A stretch of DNA of 64,000 nt from Cellulophaga sp. 20_2_10 (GTDB lineage Bacteria > Bacteroidota > Bacteroidia > Flavobacteriales > Flavobacteriaceae): NCBI RefSeq assembly GCF_023476645.1, contig NZ_JAMCOJ010000003.1:372001-436000 (forward strand). The letters run 5' to 3'. Shown here piece by piece: positions 11,101-19,789 of this stretch; the stretch's first letter is position 1; each line of letters begins with the position of its first letter. Position numbers and translations under genes: made by a program. The notes under the pieces were generated by a model that worked only from the letters and a program-made list of their open reading frames with translations, did no database searches and was not told where the DNA came from.

Positions 11101-14100
11101 TACCCTAACTTAAAAGGTCCGTATAATAATAATGCCGATTTTAATACAGCACCTTCGGATCAAAAATGGGCTGGTATTATGCGTCCAATGAGTAGTACAA
11201 ATTTTGAACAGGCAAATGTTGAGTTTGTTCAGTTTTGGGTATTAGATCCTTATGTAGACGGAGAAACAACAAGTCCAGGAGAATTGGTTTTTAATATTGG
11301 TAATATTTCTGAGGATATATTAAAGGATGGTAAAAAACAATACGAGAATGGATTGCCTGGTGTAGCAAGCAACGATTTAATTTCAGAAACATCTTGGGGG
11401 CAAGTGCCAGCAACCCAATCTTTAGTTTATGCTTTTGATGCAGATGAAACAAATAGAACATTACAAGATTTAGGTTACGATGGTTTAAGTGATGCTGAAG
11501 AGGCGTCAATATTTACAAATAACCCAGCTAACGATCCTGCTTTAGATAACTATGAGTATTATTTAAATAAAGACGGAAGTATTTTAGAACGCTATTTAAA
11601 TTACAACAACCCACAAGGAAACTCTCCTGTGCAGGTAAGTAATTCAAATAGAGGTTCTACAACTTTACCAGATGTAGAAGATATAGATCGTGATTTAACT
11701 ATGAATACAGTAAATAGTTATTATGAATATAGAATTCCTATTAAATCGGGTACTACAATTAATGATAAGTATGTAACAGATATTAAAGAAGGGCAAACGC
11801 CAACATTACCAAATGGTAGCGTATTAAATAGAAGATGGATACAATATAAGATTCCGTTAAGTGATTTTACAGATGCTGTTGGTGGTATAGCAGATTTTAG
11901 ATCTATTAGTTTTATGCGTATGTATTTAACTGGTTTTTCTGATGACGTTGTAATGCGTTTTGCAACTTTAGATTTGGTACGTGGAGATTGGCGTACTTAT
12001 ACAAAATCTCTTGAGCCAGATGTAGATAATAACCCTGCAGATGATGGTACTTTTGTAGATGTTGCAACAGTTAATATTGAAGAAAACAATACGCGTTCTC
12101 CTATTATATATGATTTGCCTCCTGGCTTACGTAGAGAGCAGTTAAATAATAATAATACTATTGTACAGCAAAACGAGCAATCGCTTTCTTTTAAAATAGA
12201 AAATTTAGAATCTCAAGATTCTAGAGGTGTGTTTAAAAACGTAAATATTGATATAAGACAATACGAGCGTCTTAAAATGTTTATTCACGCAGAAGAAATT
12301 ATAGAAACAGATTTTCCTGATGGTGATATGCCGTTGGTTGGTTTCTTAAGAATAGGAACAGATTTTAGTCAGAATTTTTATCAAATTGAAGTGCCTTTAG
12401 AATTTACTGCGCACGGAGAAAGAGATAGAGAAAGAATTTGGCCAGAAAATAACGAGTTAGAAATTAATTTGCTGGATCTAAATAAAATAAAATCTTTTGG
12501 TATTGCCGGGCAAACACTAAATCAAATAAATTATTATGAGATTATAGATGGTGAAGTTGTTGCGGTAAATGAGTTTGATGCTCGTACACCTGGTGTTATG
12601 CGTATAGGTTTAAGAGGGAATCCTTCTTTAGGTAGTATACGTGGTATGATGGTTGGTGTTAAAAACACTAGCGATTTTCCTGCTCGTGGAGAGGTTTGGT
12701 TTAACGAGTTGCGTTTGGCTGGTTTAGATAACAAAGGTGGTTGGGCAGCTATAGCAGCTGTAGATTTAAACTTTGCAGATTTTGCAGATATATCTGTAAC
12801 GGGTAGTAAAAGTACATCTGGTTTTGGTAGTATAGACCAAATGCCTAACGAACGTGCAAGAGAAGATGCAATGTCTTACGACGCTGTAACAAATGTAAAC
12901 CTTGGTCAGTTATTGCCTAAAAAACTAGGGATACAATTGCCATTTAATTATGGTATCTCTGAGCAATTGGTTACTCCTGAGTTCGATCCTGTTTATGATG
13001 ATTTAAAATTAGAAGACAGAATTGCAGCAGCGCAGACACCAGAAGATGCAAAAGCAATAGAAGAACAAGCAGAAGATTATACAAAGAGAACAAGTATTAA
13101 CTTTATAGGAGTTCGTAAAAATAGAAGTGAAGAAGCGGAAGCTAATTTTTACGATGTAGAAAACTTTACGTTTAACTATTCTTACAATGAAATAAATCAC
13201 AGAGATTTTGAAATAGCGAAATTAAAAGATCAAAATGTAACAGCAGGTTTGTCTTATGCGCATAGTTTTGAGCCTGTAGAAGTTGCTCCTTTTGCTAAAA
13301 AAGATTCACTATTTACAGGGAAGTACTTAAAATGGTTAAAAGATATTAATTTAAATTTATTGCCAACAAGTATTGCTATTAACTCTAATGTTAATCGTCA
13401 ATTTAACCAGCAGCGTTTTAGAGATGTTTTAGAGCCTGGCGTACAAGCATTAGAATTGCCAGAATTACAACAACGTAATTACATGTTTAATTGGCAGTAT
13501 AATGTTAATTACAGTTTAACAAAGTCATTGCGTTTTAATATATCAGCATCTAATAATAATATTATTCGTAATTATTATAAGGATGATACAGCCTCTACTT
13601 TAGAAATAGATGACCAAATGAATATTTGGGATGGCTTTTTTGATATTGGAGAACCAAACAGACATGCGCAGCAATTTGAACTGAATTACGAAATACCTTT
13701 TGATAAAATACCAGCATTAGATTTTATAAATGCACAATATGTATATACTAGTAACTTTGATTGGCAACGTGGTGGTGATGCTCTAAAAGAGGTTGCAGGT
13801 GAAGATATAAACAGAATTCAGAATGCGAGTACGCATACGATAGCTGCTAACTTTACAATGCAAAAATTGTATGATATGGTTGGCTTAAAAAAATCTAAAG
13901 GAAAAGCAAAAGAGACAGGCCGTAAAGATAAGGCAGGCAATACGCCAAAAGCTAAAAATGGTGGTGTTGGCAAATTTGCTAAAGATTTAGTAACAATGGT
14001 TAAACGAGTAAATGTTAACTATACAGAAACTAGAGGTAAGCAATTGCCAGGTTATACAAGGTCTATTGGTTTTATTGGGACAACTAAACCTAGTTTAGGA

Positions 14101-15303
14101 TTTGTTTTTGGTAGTCAAGAAGATGTGCGTTACGATGCTGCTAGAAGAGGTTGGTTAACAACTTTTACAGATTTTAACGAGCAATTTGTACAAGAAACAA
14201 ATAGGCAGTTAGATATTACGGCTGTTGCAGAACCAATAAGAGATTTAACTATTGATATTACAGCAAATAGAAATATTTCTGAACGTTACCAAGAAAGTTT
14301 TAAAGTAGAAGATTTAGGTAGTGGTCAATATGAATATCAAAACCTTTTAGGAAATAACTACGGTAACTTTGGAATTTCTACTATAATGATAAAAACTGCT
14401 TTTGCTAAGAGTGATGAATTTGAGTCTTCAGCATTTGATCAGTTTAAAGAGAATAGATTAATTGTAGCAAACCGTTTAGCGGGTAATACGGGGAATAGAG
14501 ACTCGGAAGGGTATCCTGAACGTTACGGTAAAACAAGTCAGAATGTATTATTGCCGGCATTTATTGCAGCATATACAGGTCAAGATGCATCTAAAGTAAA
14601 GTTAGGGGCTTTTAGAAATATACCAATTCCCAACTGGCGATTAAAGTATACTGGTTTAATGCGTAATTCTTGGTTTAAAGAAAAGTTTAAACGTTTCTCT
14701 ATTAGTCACGGTTATAGATCATCATATAATATAAACTCGTATCAAACAAATTTAGAAAGAGAGAATACATTAATAGATCCAGAAACTCAAGACTTTTTAC
14801 CAGAGAATATAATGGCAAACGTTGTGCTTACGGATCAATTTAATCCGTTAGTGCGTGTAGATTTTGAAATGAAGAACTCTATGAGTATTGTGGCAGAATT
14901 GCAAACAATGAGAGCCTTAACAATGAGTTTTGATAACAACTTGCTAACAGAGCTTAATAGTAAGGATTATACGGTAGGTTTAGGTTATAGATTTAAAGAT
15001 GTAAACTTTGTAACTAATATTGGTGGCGATAAACATAGGTTTAAAGGCGATTTAAACTTAAAGTTAGATGCTACTTTAAAAGATAATATGACTATAATTA
15101 GAAATCTAGAGTTAAATAATAATCAAATTACTTCTGGGCAAAACGTTTTCTCTTTAAAGTTTGGTGCAGATTATGCTCTTAGTAAGGCATTAGAGGTTGC
15201 TTTTTTCTATGATCATTCTTTTTCTAAGTTTGCGGTATCTACAGCATTTCCTCAAACAACAATAAATACAGGTTTTACTGTTAAGTATAATTTTGGAAAC
15301 TAA
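8176..15303 (+). CDS. sprA: Type IX secretion translocon SprA (Sov)
   Basis: This 2375-residue outer-membrane protein is of the SprA/Sov family, the giant 36-strand beta-barrel of the type IX secretion system in Bacteroidota. It has a signal peptide (core near residues 14-31, ending FAFAQ). Most of the length is beta-rich, and a lysine-rich insert lies near residues 1905-1935. The final strand ends FTVKYNFGN as expected for a barrel. The start appears to be TTG at 8176: the frame gives a perfect signal peptide from there and no upstream ATG fits. It is needed for export of proteins with T9SS sorting domains, such as the adhesin at 39.8 kb, and in gliding relatives for motility. Confidence 0.95.
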   Translation: MKTGAKKNLSPLYRFVILCVLFLGAAPFAFAQEVGEQETDSTKTGVALGKIVLPNPDSIISKYTYDSTLDKYVYTETVGGFSVSYPIYLSPDEYFELARKEGMKAYFKEKADAFSGKKEGSEEARKNLLPNFYVNNNFFQSIFGGNTIEVIPTGSVAMDLGVIWQKNDNPSLSPRQRTNMSFDFDQQIQLSMLGKIGERLQVSADYNTEATFDFQNLVKLDYTPTEDDIIQKIEIGNVSMPLNSSLITGAQSLFGVKTQLQFGKTLVTAVLSEQRSQNNTVVAQGGGTVEEFSFSALDYDEDKHFFLAQYFRDNYDVALENYPYIRSQVQITRLEVWVTNRRQETLNVRNVVAVQDLGESGSDQTRIGKSGGAPAGFFNTSAAAGNLPLNNANDYDPALIGNGGALTNQIRDIATVQAGFNVPGYTVNQGFDYTILENARKLDISKGEYVFHPQLGYISLSQRLSNDEVLAVAFQYTYQGQVYQVGEFANGGLEATSVSAGVTPVVENNTLVLKLLKSNITAVQDPIWDLMMKNIYNTGAYQLSQEDFKLNILYTDPTPRNYITPVAEGPGTGWPTTPKPLQERILLDVFNLDRLNAYNDIQSGGDGFFDYVEGLTIDSQNGNIIFTKVEPFGEYIFEELGGGTYDLDNDQGYNDNQKKYVYRNMYSRTKSAALEDADKNKFLIKGKYKSQGINGIPIGAFNVPRGSVRVNAGGRQLQEGIDYTVNYQAGTVQILDPSLEASNTPINISVENNAVFGQQTRRFTGVNVEHQFNEKFVLGGTFLNLNERPLTQKSSYGVEPVNNTMFGLNGNFSTEVPYLTRLVNKLPNIDTDVPSNLSVRGEVAFLRPNSPKNANFEGETTTYVDDFEGAQSLIDIRSSLGWYLASTPLEFGDPSGQLYGSSPDDSDNLRNGFGRAKMAWYSIDRTFYSNQRPSGINDNDVSLNATRRVFIDEIFPKVEIAQGQTTTQGTLDLAYYPNLKGPYNNNADFNTAPSDQKWAGIMRPMSSTNFEQANVEFVQFWVLDPYVDGETTSPGELVFNIGNISEDILKDGKKQYENGLPGVASNDLISETSWGQVPATQSLVYAFDADETNRTLQDLGYDGLSDAEEASIFTNNPANDPALDNYEYYLNKDGSILERYLNYNNPQGNSPVQVSNSNRGSTTLPDVEDIDRDLTMNTVNSYYEYRIPIKSGTTINDKYVTDIKEGQTPTLPNGSVLNRRWIQYKIPLSDFTDAVGGIADFRSISFMRMYLTGFSDDVVMRFATLDLVRGDWRTYTKSLEPDVDNNPADDGTFVDVATVNIEENNTRSPIIYDLPPGLRREQLNNNNTIVQQNEQSLSFKIENLESQDSRGVFKNVNIDIRQYERLKMFIHAEEIIETDFPDGDMPLVGFLRIGTDFSQNFYQIEVPLEFTAHGERDRERIWPENNELEINLLDLNKIKSFGIAGQTLNQINYYEIIDGEVVAVNEFDARTPGVMRIGLRGNPSLGSIRGMMVGVKNTSDFPARGEVWFNELRLAGLDNKGGWAAIAAVDLNFADFADISVTGSKSTSGFGSIDQMPNERAREDAMSYDAVTNVNLGQLLPKKLGIQLPFNYGISEQLVTPEFDPVYDDLKLEDRIAAAQTPEDAKAIEEQAEDYTKRTSINFIGVRKNRSEEAEANFYDVENFTFNYSYNEINHRDFEIAKLKDQNVTAGLSYAHSFEPVEVAPFAKKDSLFTGKYLKWLKDINLNLLPTSIAINSNVNRQFNQQRFRDVLEPGVQALELPELQQRNYMFNWQYNVNYSLTKSLRFNISASNNNIIRNYYKDDTASTLEIDDQMNIWDGFFDIGEPNRHAQQFELNYEIPFDKIPALDFINAQYVYTSNFDWQRGGDALKEVAGEDINRIQNASTHTIAANFTMQKLYDMVGLKKSKGKAKETGRKDKAGNTPKAKNGGVGKFAKDLVTMVKRVNVNYTETRGKQLPGYTRSIGFIGTTKPSLGFVFGSQEDVRYDAARRGWLTTFTDFNEQFVQETNRQLDITAVAEPIRDLTIDITANRNISERYQESFKVEDLGSGQYEYQNLLGNNYGNFGISTIMIKTAFAKSDEFESSAFDQFKENRLIVANRLAGNTGNRDSEGYPERYGKTSQNVLLPAFIAAYTGQDASKVKLGAFRNIPIPNWRLKYTGLMRNSWFKEKFKRFSISHGYRSSYNINSYQTNLERENTLIDPETQDFLPENIMANVVLTDQFNPLVRVDFEMKNSMSIVAELQTMRALTMSFDNNLLTELNSKDYTVGLGYRFKDVNFVTNIGGDKHRFKGDLNLKLDATLKDNMTIIRNLELNNNQITSGQNVFSLKFGADYALSKALEVAFFYDHSFSKFAVSTAFPQTTINTGFTVKYNFGN

Positions 15304-15391
15304 AACACGGTTTTAATTAGTTGTTTTTTAAAAAAGTTGAGAATAACGTAATTTTTCAAATTAAATAATTTTCAAATCATATTTTATCAGT

Positions 15392-15399
15392 TACATTTG
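15392..15399 (+). promoter_or_regulatory. -7 promoter element of gcvH
   Basis: TACATTTG followed by C stands 25 bases before the gcvH ATG and after the sprA stop. This suggests gcvH has its own promoter. Confidence 0.55.
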
Positions 15400-15424
15400 C
15401 GGCATTAATTAAAATAATACTAAA

Positions 15425-15805
15425 ATGAACATACCATCAGAATTAAAGTATACTAAAGATCACGAGTGGGTTAAAATAGATGGCGATATTGCTACTGTTG
15501 GGATTACTGATTTTGCTCAAGGAGAATTAGGAGACATAGTTTATGTTGAAGTAGAAACATTGGATGAGACCTTAGATAAAGATGAGGTTTTTGGTACTGT
15601 TGAAGCTGTAAAAACTGTTTCAGATTTATTTTTACCTTTATCAGGAGAAATAATAGAATTTAATGAGTCTTTAGAAGATGAGCCAGAAAAGGTAAATACA
15701 GATCCTTATGGAGATGGTTGGATGATAAAAATTAAATTAAGTGATGCTACTCAGGTTGAAGAATTAATGAGTGATGTAGATTATAAAGAGTTAATTGGTG
15801 GTTAA
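15425..15805 (+). CDS. gcvH: Glycine cleavage system H protein
   Basis: This 126-residue lipoyl carrier shuttles the aminomethyl group between the P, T and L proteins of glycine cleavage. The lipoyl-lysine motif is VEAVKTVSDLFLPLSG with Lys63. TKDHEWVKIDGDIATVGITDFAQ is the typical N-terminal part. The length is normal. It lies downstream of sprA with its own -7 element, and its 3' end overlaps the following VanZ-like gene. Confidence 0.95.
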   Translation: MNIPSELKYTKDHEWVKIDGDIATVGITDFAQGELGDIVYVEVETLDETLDKDEVFGTVEAVKTVSDLFLPLSGEIIEFNESLEDEPEKVNTDPYGDGWMIKIKLSDATQVEELMSDVDYKELIGG

Positions 15806-16190
15806 GAAGCCAATTTTTACCATATTATTTGTGAGCTGGGTAGTGTTTATAACATTACTCAGCTTATTTTCTTTTAGCAATACAGATCTTCCTTCTGTTA
15901 AAATACCAAACCTAGATAAATTAGTGCATTTTACTTTTTATAGCGTTGCAGCTGTGTTAGGAACTCTTTCTTTAAAGGAGTTTTTTGTAGTTAATAAAGG
16001 TAAAACTCTTGCTTTATGGTATTTAGCTTTCTTTTTAATTGGGTATGGCATACTTATTGAAGTCTTACAAGATAGATTTACTGTTACAAGAAGCGGTGAG
16101 TTTTTAGATTTTGTAGCCAACACAATTGGTGTTTTAACAGGTCTATTTACAGCAAAAACGTTTTTTTTAAGAGAAAGTAGATTAAAATGA
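15795..16190 (+). CDS. VanZ-like family membrane protein
   Basis: This small integral membrane protein (up to 131 residues) has about four hydrophobic helices (roughly residues 7-27, 43-60, 73-92 and 105-125). It carries the VanZ-family feature LDKLVHFTFYSVAAVLG in the second helix and an acidic ILIEVLQ before the last loop. Its biochemical role is unknown; VanZ gives low-level teicoplanin resistance in enterococci, but Flavobacteria relatives are uncharacterised. The start is TTG (15795) or GTG (15798); both overlap gcvH by 8-11 bases, which implies coupled translation. Confidence 0.75.
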   Translation: MVVKKPIFTILFVSWVVFITLLSLFSFSNTDLPSVKIPNLDKLVHFTFYSVAAVLGTLSLKEFFVVNKGKTLALWYLAFFLIGYGILIEVLQDRFTVTRSGEFLDFVANTIGVLTGLFTAKTFFLRESRLK

Positions 16191-16251
16191 AAAAATTAAT
16201 TGTTTATTTAGATAATATTTATTTAAATTAGCGAACACTAAATTAAAACCT

Positions 16252-16974
16252 ATGGAACCAAAGAAAAATCCAAAAGCTGACTTAACAACAAACAGCGGTC
16301 TTTATTTTGCAATAGGACTTGCAGTTGTTATGTTCTTTGTTTGGCAGGCACTAGAGTACAAAAAGTACGACAAAGATAATGCATATGATATAACACAAAA
16401 TGTGGATGATATGCTAGATGAGGAAGTTCCAATGACAGAACAAATTAAAACTCCACCACCTCCACCACCACCACCAGCAGCTCCAGAAGAAATTGCTGTT
16501 GTAGAAGATGATGTAGAGATAGAGGAGTCTGTTATAGATGATACTGAATCTGATGAAGATACTGAGGTAATTGAAGTAAATGATGTTGTAGAGGAAGAAG
16601 TAGATTTAGATGTAGATGTACCTTTTTCTGTAATTGAAGATGTTCCAATTTTCCCAGGATGTGAAAAAGAAAAGAGTAAAGGAGCTAAGGCTTTAAGAGA
16701 TTGTTTTAATGAAAAAATGAACAAACACATTAGAAAAAACTTCCAATATCCTGAAATTGCTCAAGAAATGGGTATTCAAGGTAGAGTAAGTGTTCGTTTT
16801 GTAATTCAAAAAGACGGTTCTATTGGTCAAGTTCAAATGCGTGGACCGGATAAAAACTTAGAGAAAGAAGCTGCTAGAATTATTGGTAAACTTCCTAAGA
16901 TGACTCCAGGTAAACAAAGAGGTAGAGCTGTACGTGTTCCATTTAGCTTACCTATTACATTTAGATTACAATAA
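16252..16974 (+). CDS. TonB family energy transducer, proline-rich
   Basis: This 240-residue protein has one N-terminal membrane anchor (about 16-33), a PPPPPPPP stretch near residues 69-76, a long acidic periplasmic spacer (80-125), and a C-terminal TonB domain (about 150-240) with FQYPEIAQEMGIQGRVSVRFVIQKDG, QVQMRGPDK and LPKMTPGKQ. TonB transfers proton-motive energy from ExbB/ExbD to outer-membrane receptors. No exbB/exbD is adjacent. A related gene follows at 17.1 kb with the same PIFPGCE...DCFNEKM segment. Confidence 0.85.
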   Translation: MEPKKNPKADLTTNSGLYFAIGLAVVMFFVWQALEYKKYDKDNAYDITQNVDDMLDEEVPMTEQIKTPPPPPPPPAAPEEIAVVEDDVEIEESVIDDTESDEDTEVIEVNDVVEEEVDLDVDVPFSVIEDVPIFPGCEKEKSKGAKALRDCFNEKMNKHIRKNFQYPEIAQEMGIQGRVSVRFVIQKDGSIGQVQMRGPDKNLEKEAARIIGKLPKMTPGKQRGRAVRVPFSLPITFRLQ

Positions 16975-17000
16975 GCAATATTAGCTTTTAAGAATATAAA

Positions 17001-17032
17001 AATCCGAACCATTTAGGTTCGGATTTTTTTTA
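17001..17032 (+). terminator. Intrinsic terminator after the first TonB gene
   Basis: AATCCGAACC (17001-17010) pairs perfectly with GGTTCGGATT (17016-17025) across a 5-base loop, and a run of T follows. Confidence 0.85.
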
Positions 17033-17055
17033 TGTCATTTTTTAAGAAAAAAAAT

Positions 17056-17084
17056 AAGCCCCAAGCATTTGCTTGGGGCTTTTG
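17056..17084. terminator. Second strong hairpin between the TonB genes
   Basis: AAGCCCCAAGC (17056-17066) and GCTTGGGGCTT (17071-17081) form an 11-bp stem with loop ATTT. On the plus strand only four T follow. On the minus strand a long T-rich tract follows (complement of the A run at 17047-17054), so it terminates better leftward. It lies 50 bases before the next TonB gene. Confidence 0.65.
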
Positions 17085-17133
17085 GTACGCTTCTTGTGTT
17101 TTAACATAACTATAACAAATAAAAAATAGTATT

Positions 17134-17934
17134 ATGAAAACAAACACAGAAAATTCTGTTGATTTCCACGGCAATGGAAATAACAGAGCGCTGGCCAATG
17201 CTAGCCCTAAAAAGAGTAAGCATGATGCAAATCTACGAAAAAACAGCTTCTTGAACTTTCAAATAGGTTTGGTTGTTGCAATGGGTCTTGTGTACTTGGC
17301 ACTAGAATCGTCTTATGCTTTTGTAGAGGAGGAGTCATTTACTCCTTCTGAAACAGAGGTAGAGCTGGTAGAGTATCATCCTGATCTAGATAATTTTAAG
17401 GTTGAAGAAAATAAGCCTAAGGAGAAAATTTTAGCTAAAGCCATTATTAATCCAGATAAAATCAAAATTGCTCCTGATGATACAAAGTTACTAATTACAG
17501 AAATTATAAAAGACACAGAGGCTAGTCCAGATGAGCCAATTGATGTAGGTAGCGTTGTAGATGCAAAAATAATAGAAGAGCCTGTTATTCCTTTAGATGT
17601 AGTGGAGGAGGTTCCAATTTTCCCAGGCTGCGAGAAGGTGGCTAAGAATAAAAGAAAGGATTGTTTTAATGAAAAAATGCAAAAACATGTTAAACGCTAC
17701 TTTAGGTATCCAGATGCAGCTATAGAAATGCGTGAACAGGGTAAAGTAAGTGTAATGTTTAAAATTGGTACAGACGGTATTGTAAAAGACGTGCAAATGA
17801 GAGGTCCGTCTAAAATACTAGAAAAAGAAGCTCAGCGTATTATAGCTAAGCTACCGCAAATGACTCCAGGAAAGCAAGGTAATAGTAAGGTTGTAGTACC
17901 ATATTCTATTCCAATAAATTTTAAGTTGCAATAA
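17134..17934 (+). CDS. TonB family protein without proline-rich spacer
   Basis: This 266-residue paralogue of the preceding TonB protein has a membrane segment at about residues 46-64 after a 45-residue cytoplasmic N-terminus, a lysine/acid-rich spacer without a proline tract, and the same C-terminal domain (about 170-266: EEVPIFPGCE, DCFNEKMQKH, YPDAAIEMREQGKVSVMFKIGTDG, LPQMTPGKQ). Two conserved cysteines (PGCE and DCF) occur in both paralogues. Function is probably TonB-like energy transduction, but its partners are unknown. Confidence 0.8.
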   Translation: MKTNTENSVDFHGNGNNRALANASPKKSKHDANLRKNSFLNFQIGLVVAMGLVYLALESSYAFVEEESFTPSETEVELVEYHPDLDNFKVEENKPKEKILAKAIINPDKIKIAPDDTKLLITEIIKDTEASPDEPIDVGSVVDAKIIEEPVIPLDVVEEVPIFPGCEKVAKNKRKDCFNEKMQKHVKRYFRYPDAAIEMREQGKVSVMFKIGTDGIVKDVQMRGPSKILEKEAQRIIAKLPQMTPGKQGNSKVVVPYSIPINFKLQ

Positions 17935-17954
17935 TATAAATACAATGCCAATAA

Positions 17955-17995
17955 AAAGAGCCTGTTAGTCTCCTTGCTAACAGGCTCTTTCTTGT
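17955..17995 (+). terminator. Intrinsic terminator after the second TonB gene
   Basis: AAAGAGCCTGTTAG (17955-17968) pairs with CTAACAGGCTCTTT (17977-17990) across an 8-base loop, followed by T-rich sequence. Confidence 0.85.
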
Positions 17996-18040
17996 TTTAT
18001 ATCAGTGATGTAGATTAAGAAGATAAACCTTCTTAATTGG

Positions 18041-18071
18041 TTGTAAAGAAATCAATTAGGTTATATCTTTG
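18041..18071 (+). promoter_or_regulatory. Promoter of cyoE
   Basis: TTG (18041-18043), a 20-base spacer and TATCTTTG (18064-18071) match the Bacteroidota consensus. The cyoE ATG lies 19 bases downstream. Confidence 0.65.
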
Positions 18072-18090
18072 CAATCCATAAAAATTGAGG

Positions 18091-18990
18091 ATGAAAACTG
18101 CGGTTGGTACAGTAAAAGAAGCTACAGATGTTTCGGCATTTACAGACTTTAAAGAAATAACAAAGGCGAGACTAGCTGTTAGTGTAGTTTTTTCTTCTAT
18201 AGCTGGTTATTTTTTAGGCGCAGATAATATAGATTTTGTAGTTCTGCTACTTTTGGCTTTTGGTGGATATTGTATGGTAGGTGCGTCAAATGCATTTAAT
18301 CAAATAATAGAAAAAGATCTAGACGCTTTAATGGATCGAACAAAAAATAGGCCAATACCTGCCGGAAGAATGACAGTTACTACTGCTTCAATTGTAGCAG
18401 TGGTTATGACTTTAGCTGGTTTAGTTTCTCTATATGTTATAAATCCCAAAACAGCAATGTTTGGAGCTATATCTATTTTCTTATACACTTGTGTTTATAC
18501 GCCTTTAAAAACAAAGACACCACTAGCTGTTTTTGTTGGTGCTTTTCCGGGCGCCATACCTTTTATGTTAGGTTGGGTTGCTGCAACAAATGAATTTGGA
18601 ATAGAACCAGGAACATTATTTATGATTCAGTTTTTTTGGCAATTTCCTCACTTCTGGGCTTTAGCTTGGATGTTAGATGAAGATTACAAAAAAGGAGGAT
18701 TTAAAATGCTACCAACTGGGAAAAAAGATAAAGGAACTATTGTGCAGATTATAATGTATACAATATGGATGATCGTTGTTTCTGTTGTGCCAGCCTTTGG
18801 TATTACAGGTGCATTGCAGTTATCCGTAGTAGCAGCTGTGTTGGTCTTTTTAATGGGTGGTGCAATGTTGTTTTTTGCCTTTCGTTTGTTTGATAATAGA
18901 GACAATGCCTCTGCAAAAAAATTAATGTTGGCAAGTGTTACTTATATTACGCTAATGCAGATTGTGTATGTTGTAGATAAGTTTGTGTAA
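18091..18990 (+). CDS. cyoE: Protoheme IX farnesyltransferase (heme O synthase)
   Basis: This polytopic UbiA-family prenyltransferase of 299 residues converts heme B to heme O for terminal oxidases. The active-site motif NAFNQIIEKDLDALMDRTKNRP (Asn and Asp-rich) is present, with the second Asp-rich loop DEDYKKGGFKMLP. Nine or so membrane helices are visible. ATG at 18091 is preferred to the in-frame TTG at 18085. It opens a run of oxidase and assembly genes extending to 23457. Confidence 0.94.
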   Translation: MKTAVGTVKEATDVSAFTDFKEITKARLAVSVVFSSIAGYFLGADNIDFVVLLLLAFGGYCMVGASNAFNQIIEKDLDALMDRTKNRPIPAGRMTVTTASIVAVVMTLAGLVSLYVINPKTAMFGAISIFLYTCVYTPLKTKTPLAVFVGAFPGAIPFMLGWVAATNEFGIEPGTLFMIQFFWQFPHFWALAWMLDEDYKKGGFKMLPTGKKDKGTIVQIIMYTIWMIVVSVVPAFGITGALQLSVVAAVLVFLMGGAMLFFAFRLFDNRDNASAKKLMLASVTYITLMQIVYVVDKFV

Positions 18991-19047
18991 TTAAATGTAT
19001 GGGCAATAATTTAATTTGCCTTTTTAATATTAATAAGTGTTTACTAA

Positions 19048-19629
19048 ATGGATTTAACTCAGAGATCAGATAAGGAAAAGTCGGACAATGCTAAAAAAAT
19101 GATGCTTTGGTTTGGTATCGTTAGTTTAATAATGGCATTTGCAGGTTGGACAAGCGCATATATTGTAAGTAGTTCTAGAGAAGATTGGTTAAAAGATTTT
19201 GATCTGCCATCGGCATTTTTCTGGAGTACTTTAATTATTGTTGTAAGTAGTGTTACTTATTTTTTAGCTGTACAAGCTACTAAAAAAGATAAAAAATCAA
19301 TGGCAAGCACTTATTTATGGGTGACATTGGTTTTGGGTGTTGCTTTTATATTTTTACAATTTGTTGGTTTCTCGCAATTAATAGGAAATGGTTTTTATTT
19401 TACGGGCCCAACAAGTAGTATAACAATGTCTTATATCTTTTTAATTGCTGTAGTGCACGTTGCTCACGTATTAGCAGGGCTTATTTCTTTAATTGTTGTT
19501 ATTGTAAATCAGATGAAAGGTAAGTACTCGTCATCAGAGGTAAACGGATTGGAAATAGGTGCTACTTTTTGGCATTTCTTGGATTTGTTATGGGTTTATT
19601 TAATCCTATTCTTCTATTTATATCGATAA
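19048..19629 (+). CDS. Heme-copper oxidase subunit III (short form)
   Basis: This 193-residue membrane protein has five predicted helices. It carries the subunit III features AAVVHVAHVLAGLISL-like (here IAVVHVAHVLAGLI) and the C-terminal EIGATFWHFLDLLWVYLILFFYLY, which matches the conserved WHFxDxVW motif. It is part of a caa3/aa3-type cytochrome oxidase. A second, longer subunit III gene follows after 160 bases, an arrangement seen in other Bacteroidota. The catalytic subunits are not in the window. Confidence 0.9.
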   Translation: MDLTQRSDKEKSDNAKKMMLWFGIVSLIMAFAGWTSAYIVSSSREDWLKDFDLPSAFFWSTLIIVVSSVTYFLAVQATKKDKKSMASTYLWVTLVLGVAFIFLQFVGFSQLIGNGFYFTGPTSSITMSYIFLIAVVHVAHVLAGLISLIVVIVNQMKGKYSSSEVNGLEIGATFWHFLDLLWVYLILFFYLYR

Positions 19630-19668
19630 TAAATAGAAATAAAGTTAATTTCGGTTAAATTTTGGTTT

Positions 19669-19696
19669 TTGAATAGCCGAAAAAAATGTAAATTTG
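19669..19696 (+). promoter_or_regulatory. Promoter upstream of the long subunit III gene
   Basis: TTG (19669-19671), a 17-base spacer and TAAATTTG (19689-19696). The leader to the ATG at 19790 would be about 88 bases. Confidence 0.65.
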
Positions 19697-19789
19697 CGGA
19701 ATCTATTTAAACTAATAGGTTTGTTTAGGTGTTTTAAGAAATAATAGAACGTAGTTAAGCGTTCTTAGTTTATAAATTTTAAATTGTAT

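Noticed and set aside
16302-16730. Serine-rich open frame antisense to the first TonB gene
   Set aside because: It is the reverse reading of the acidic and proline-rich spacer codons; low complexity, with no initiation context or homology.
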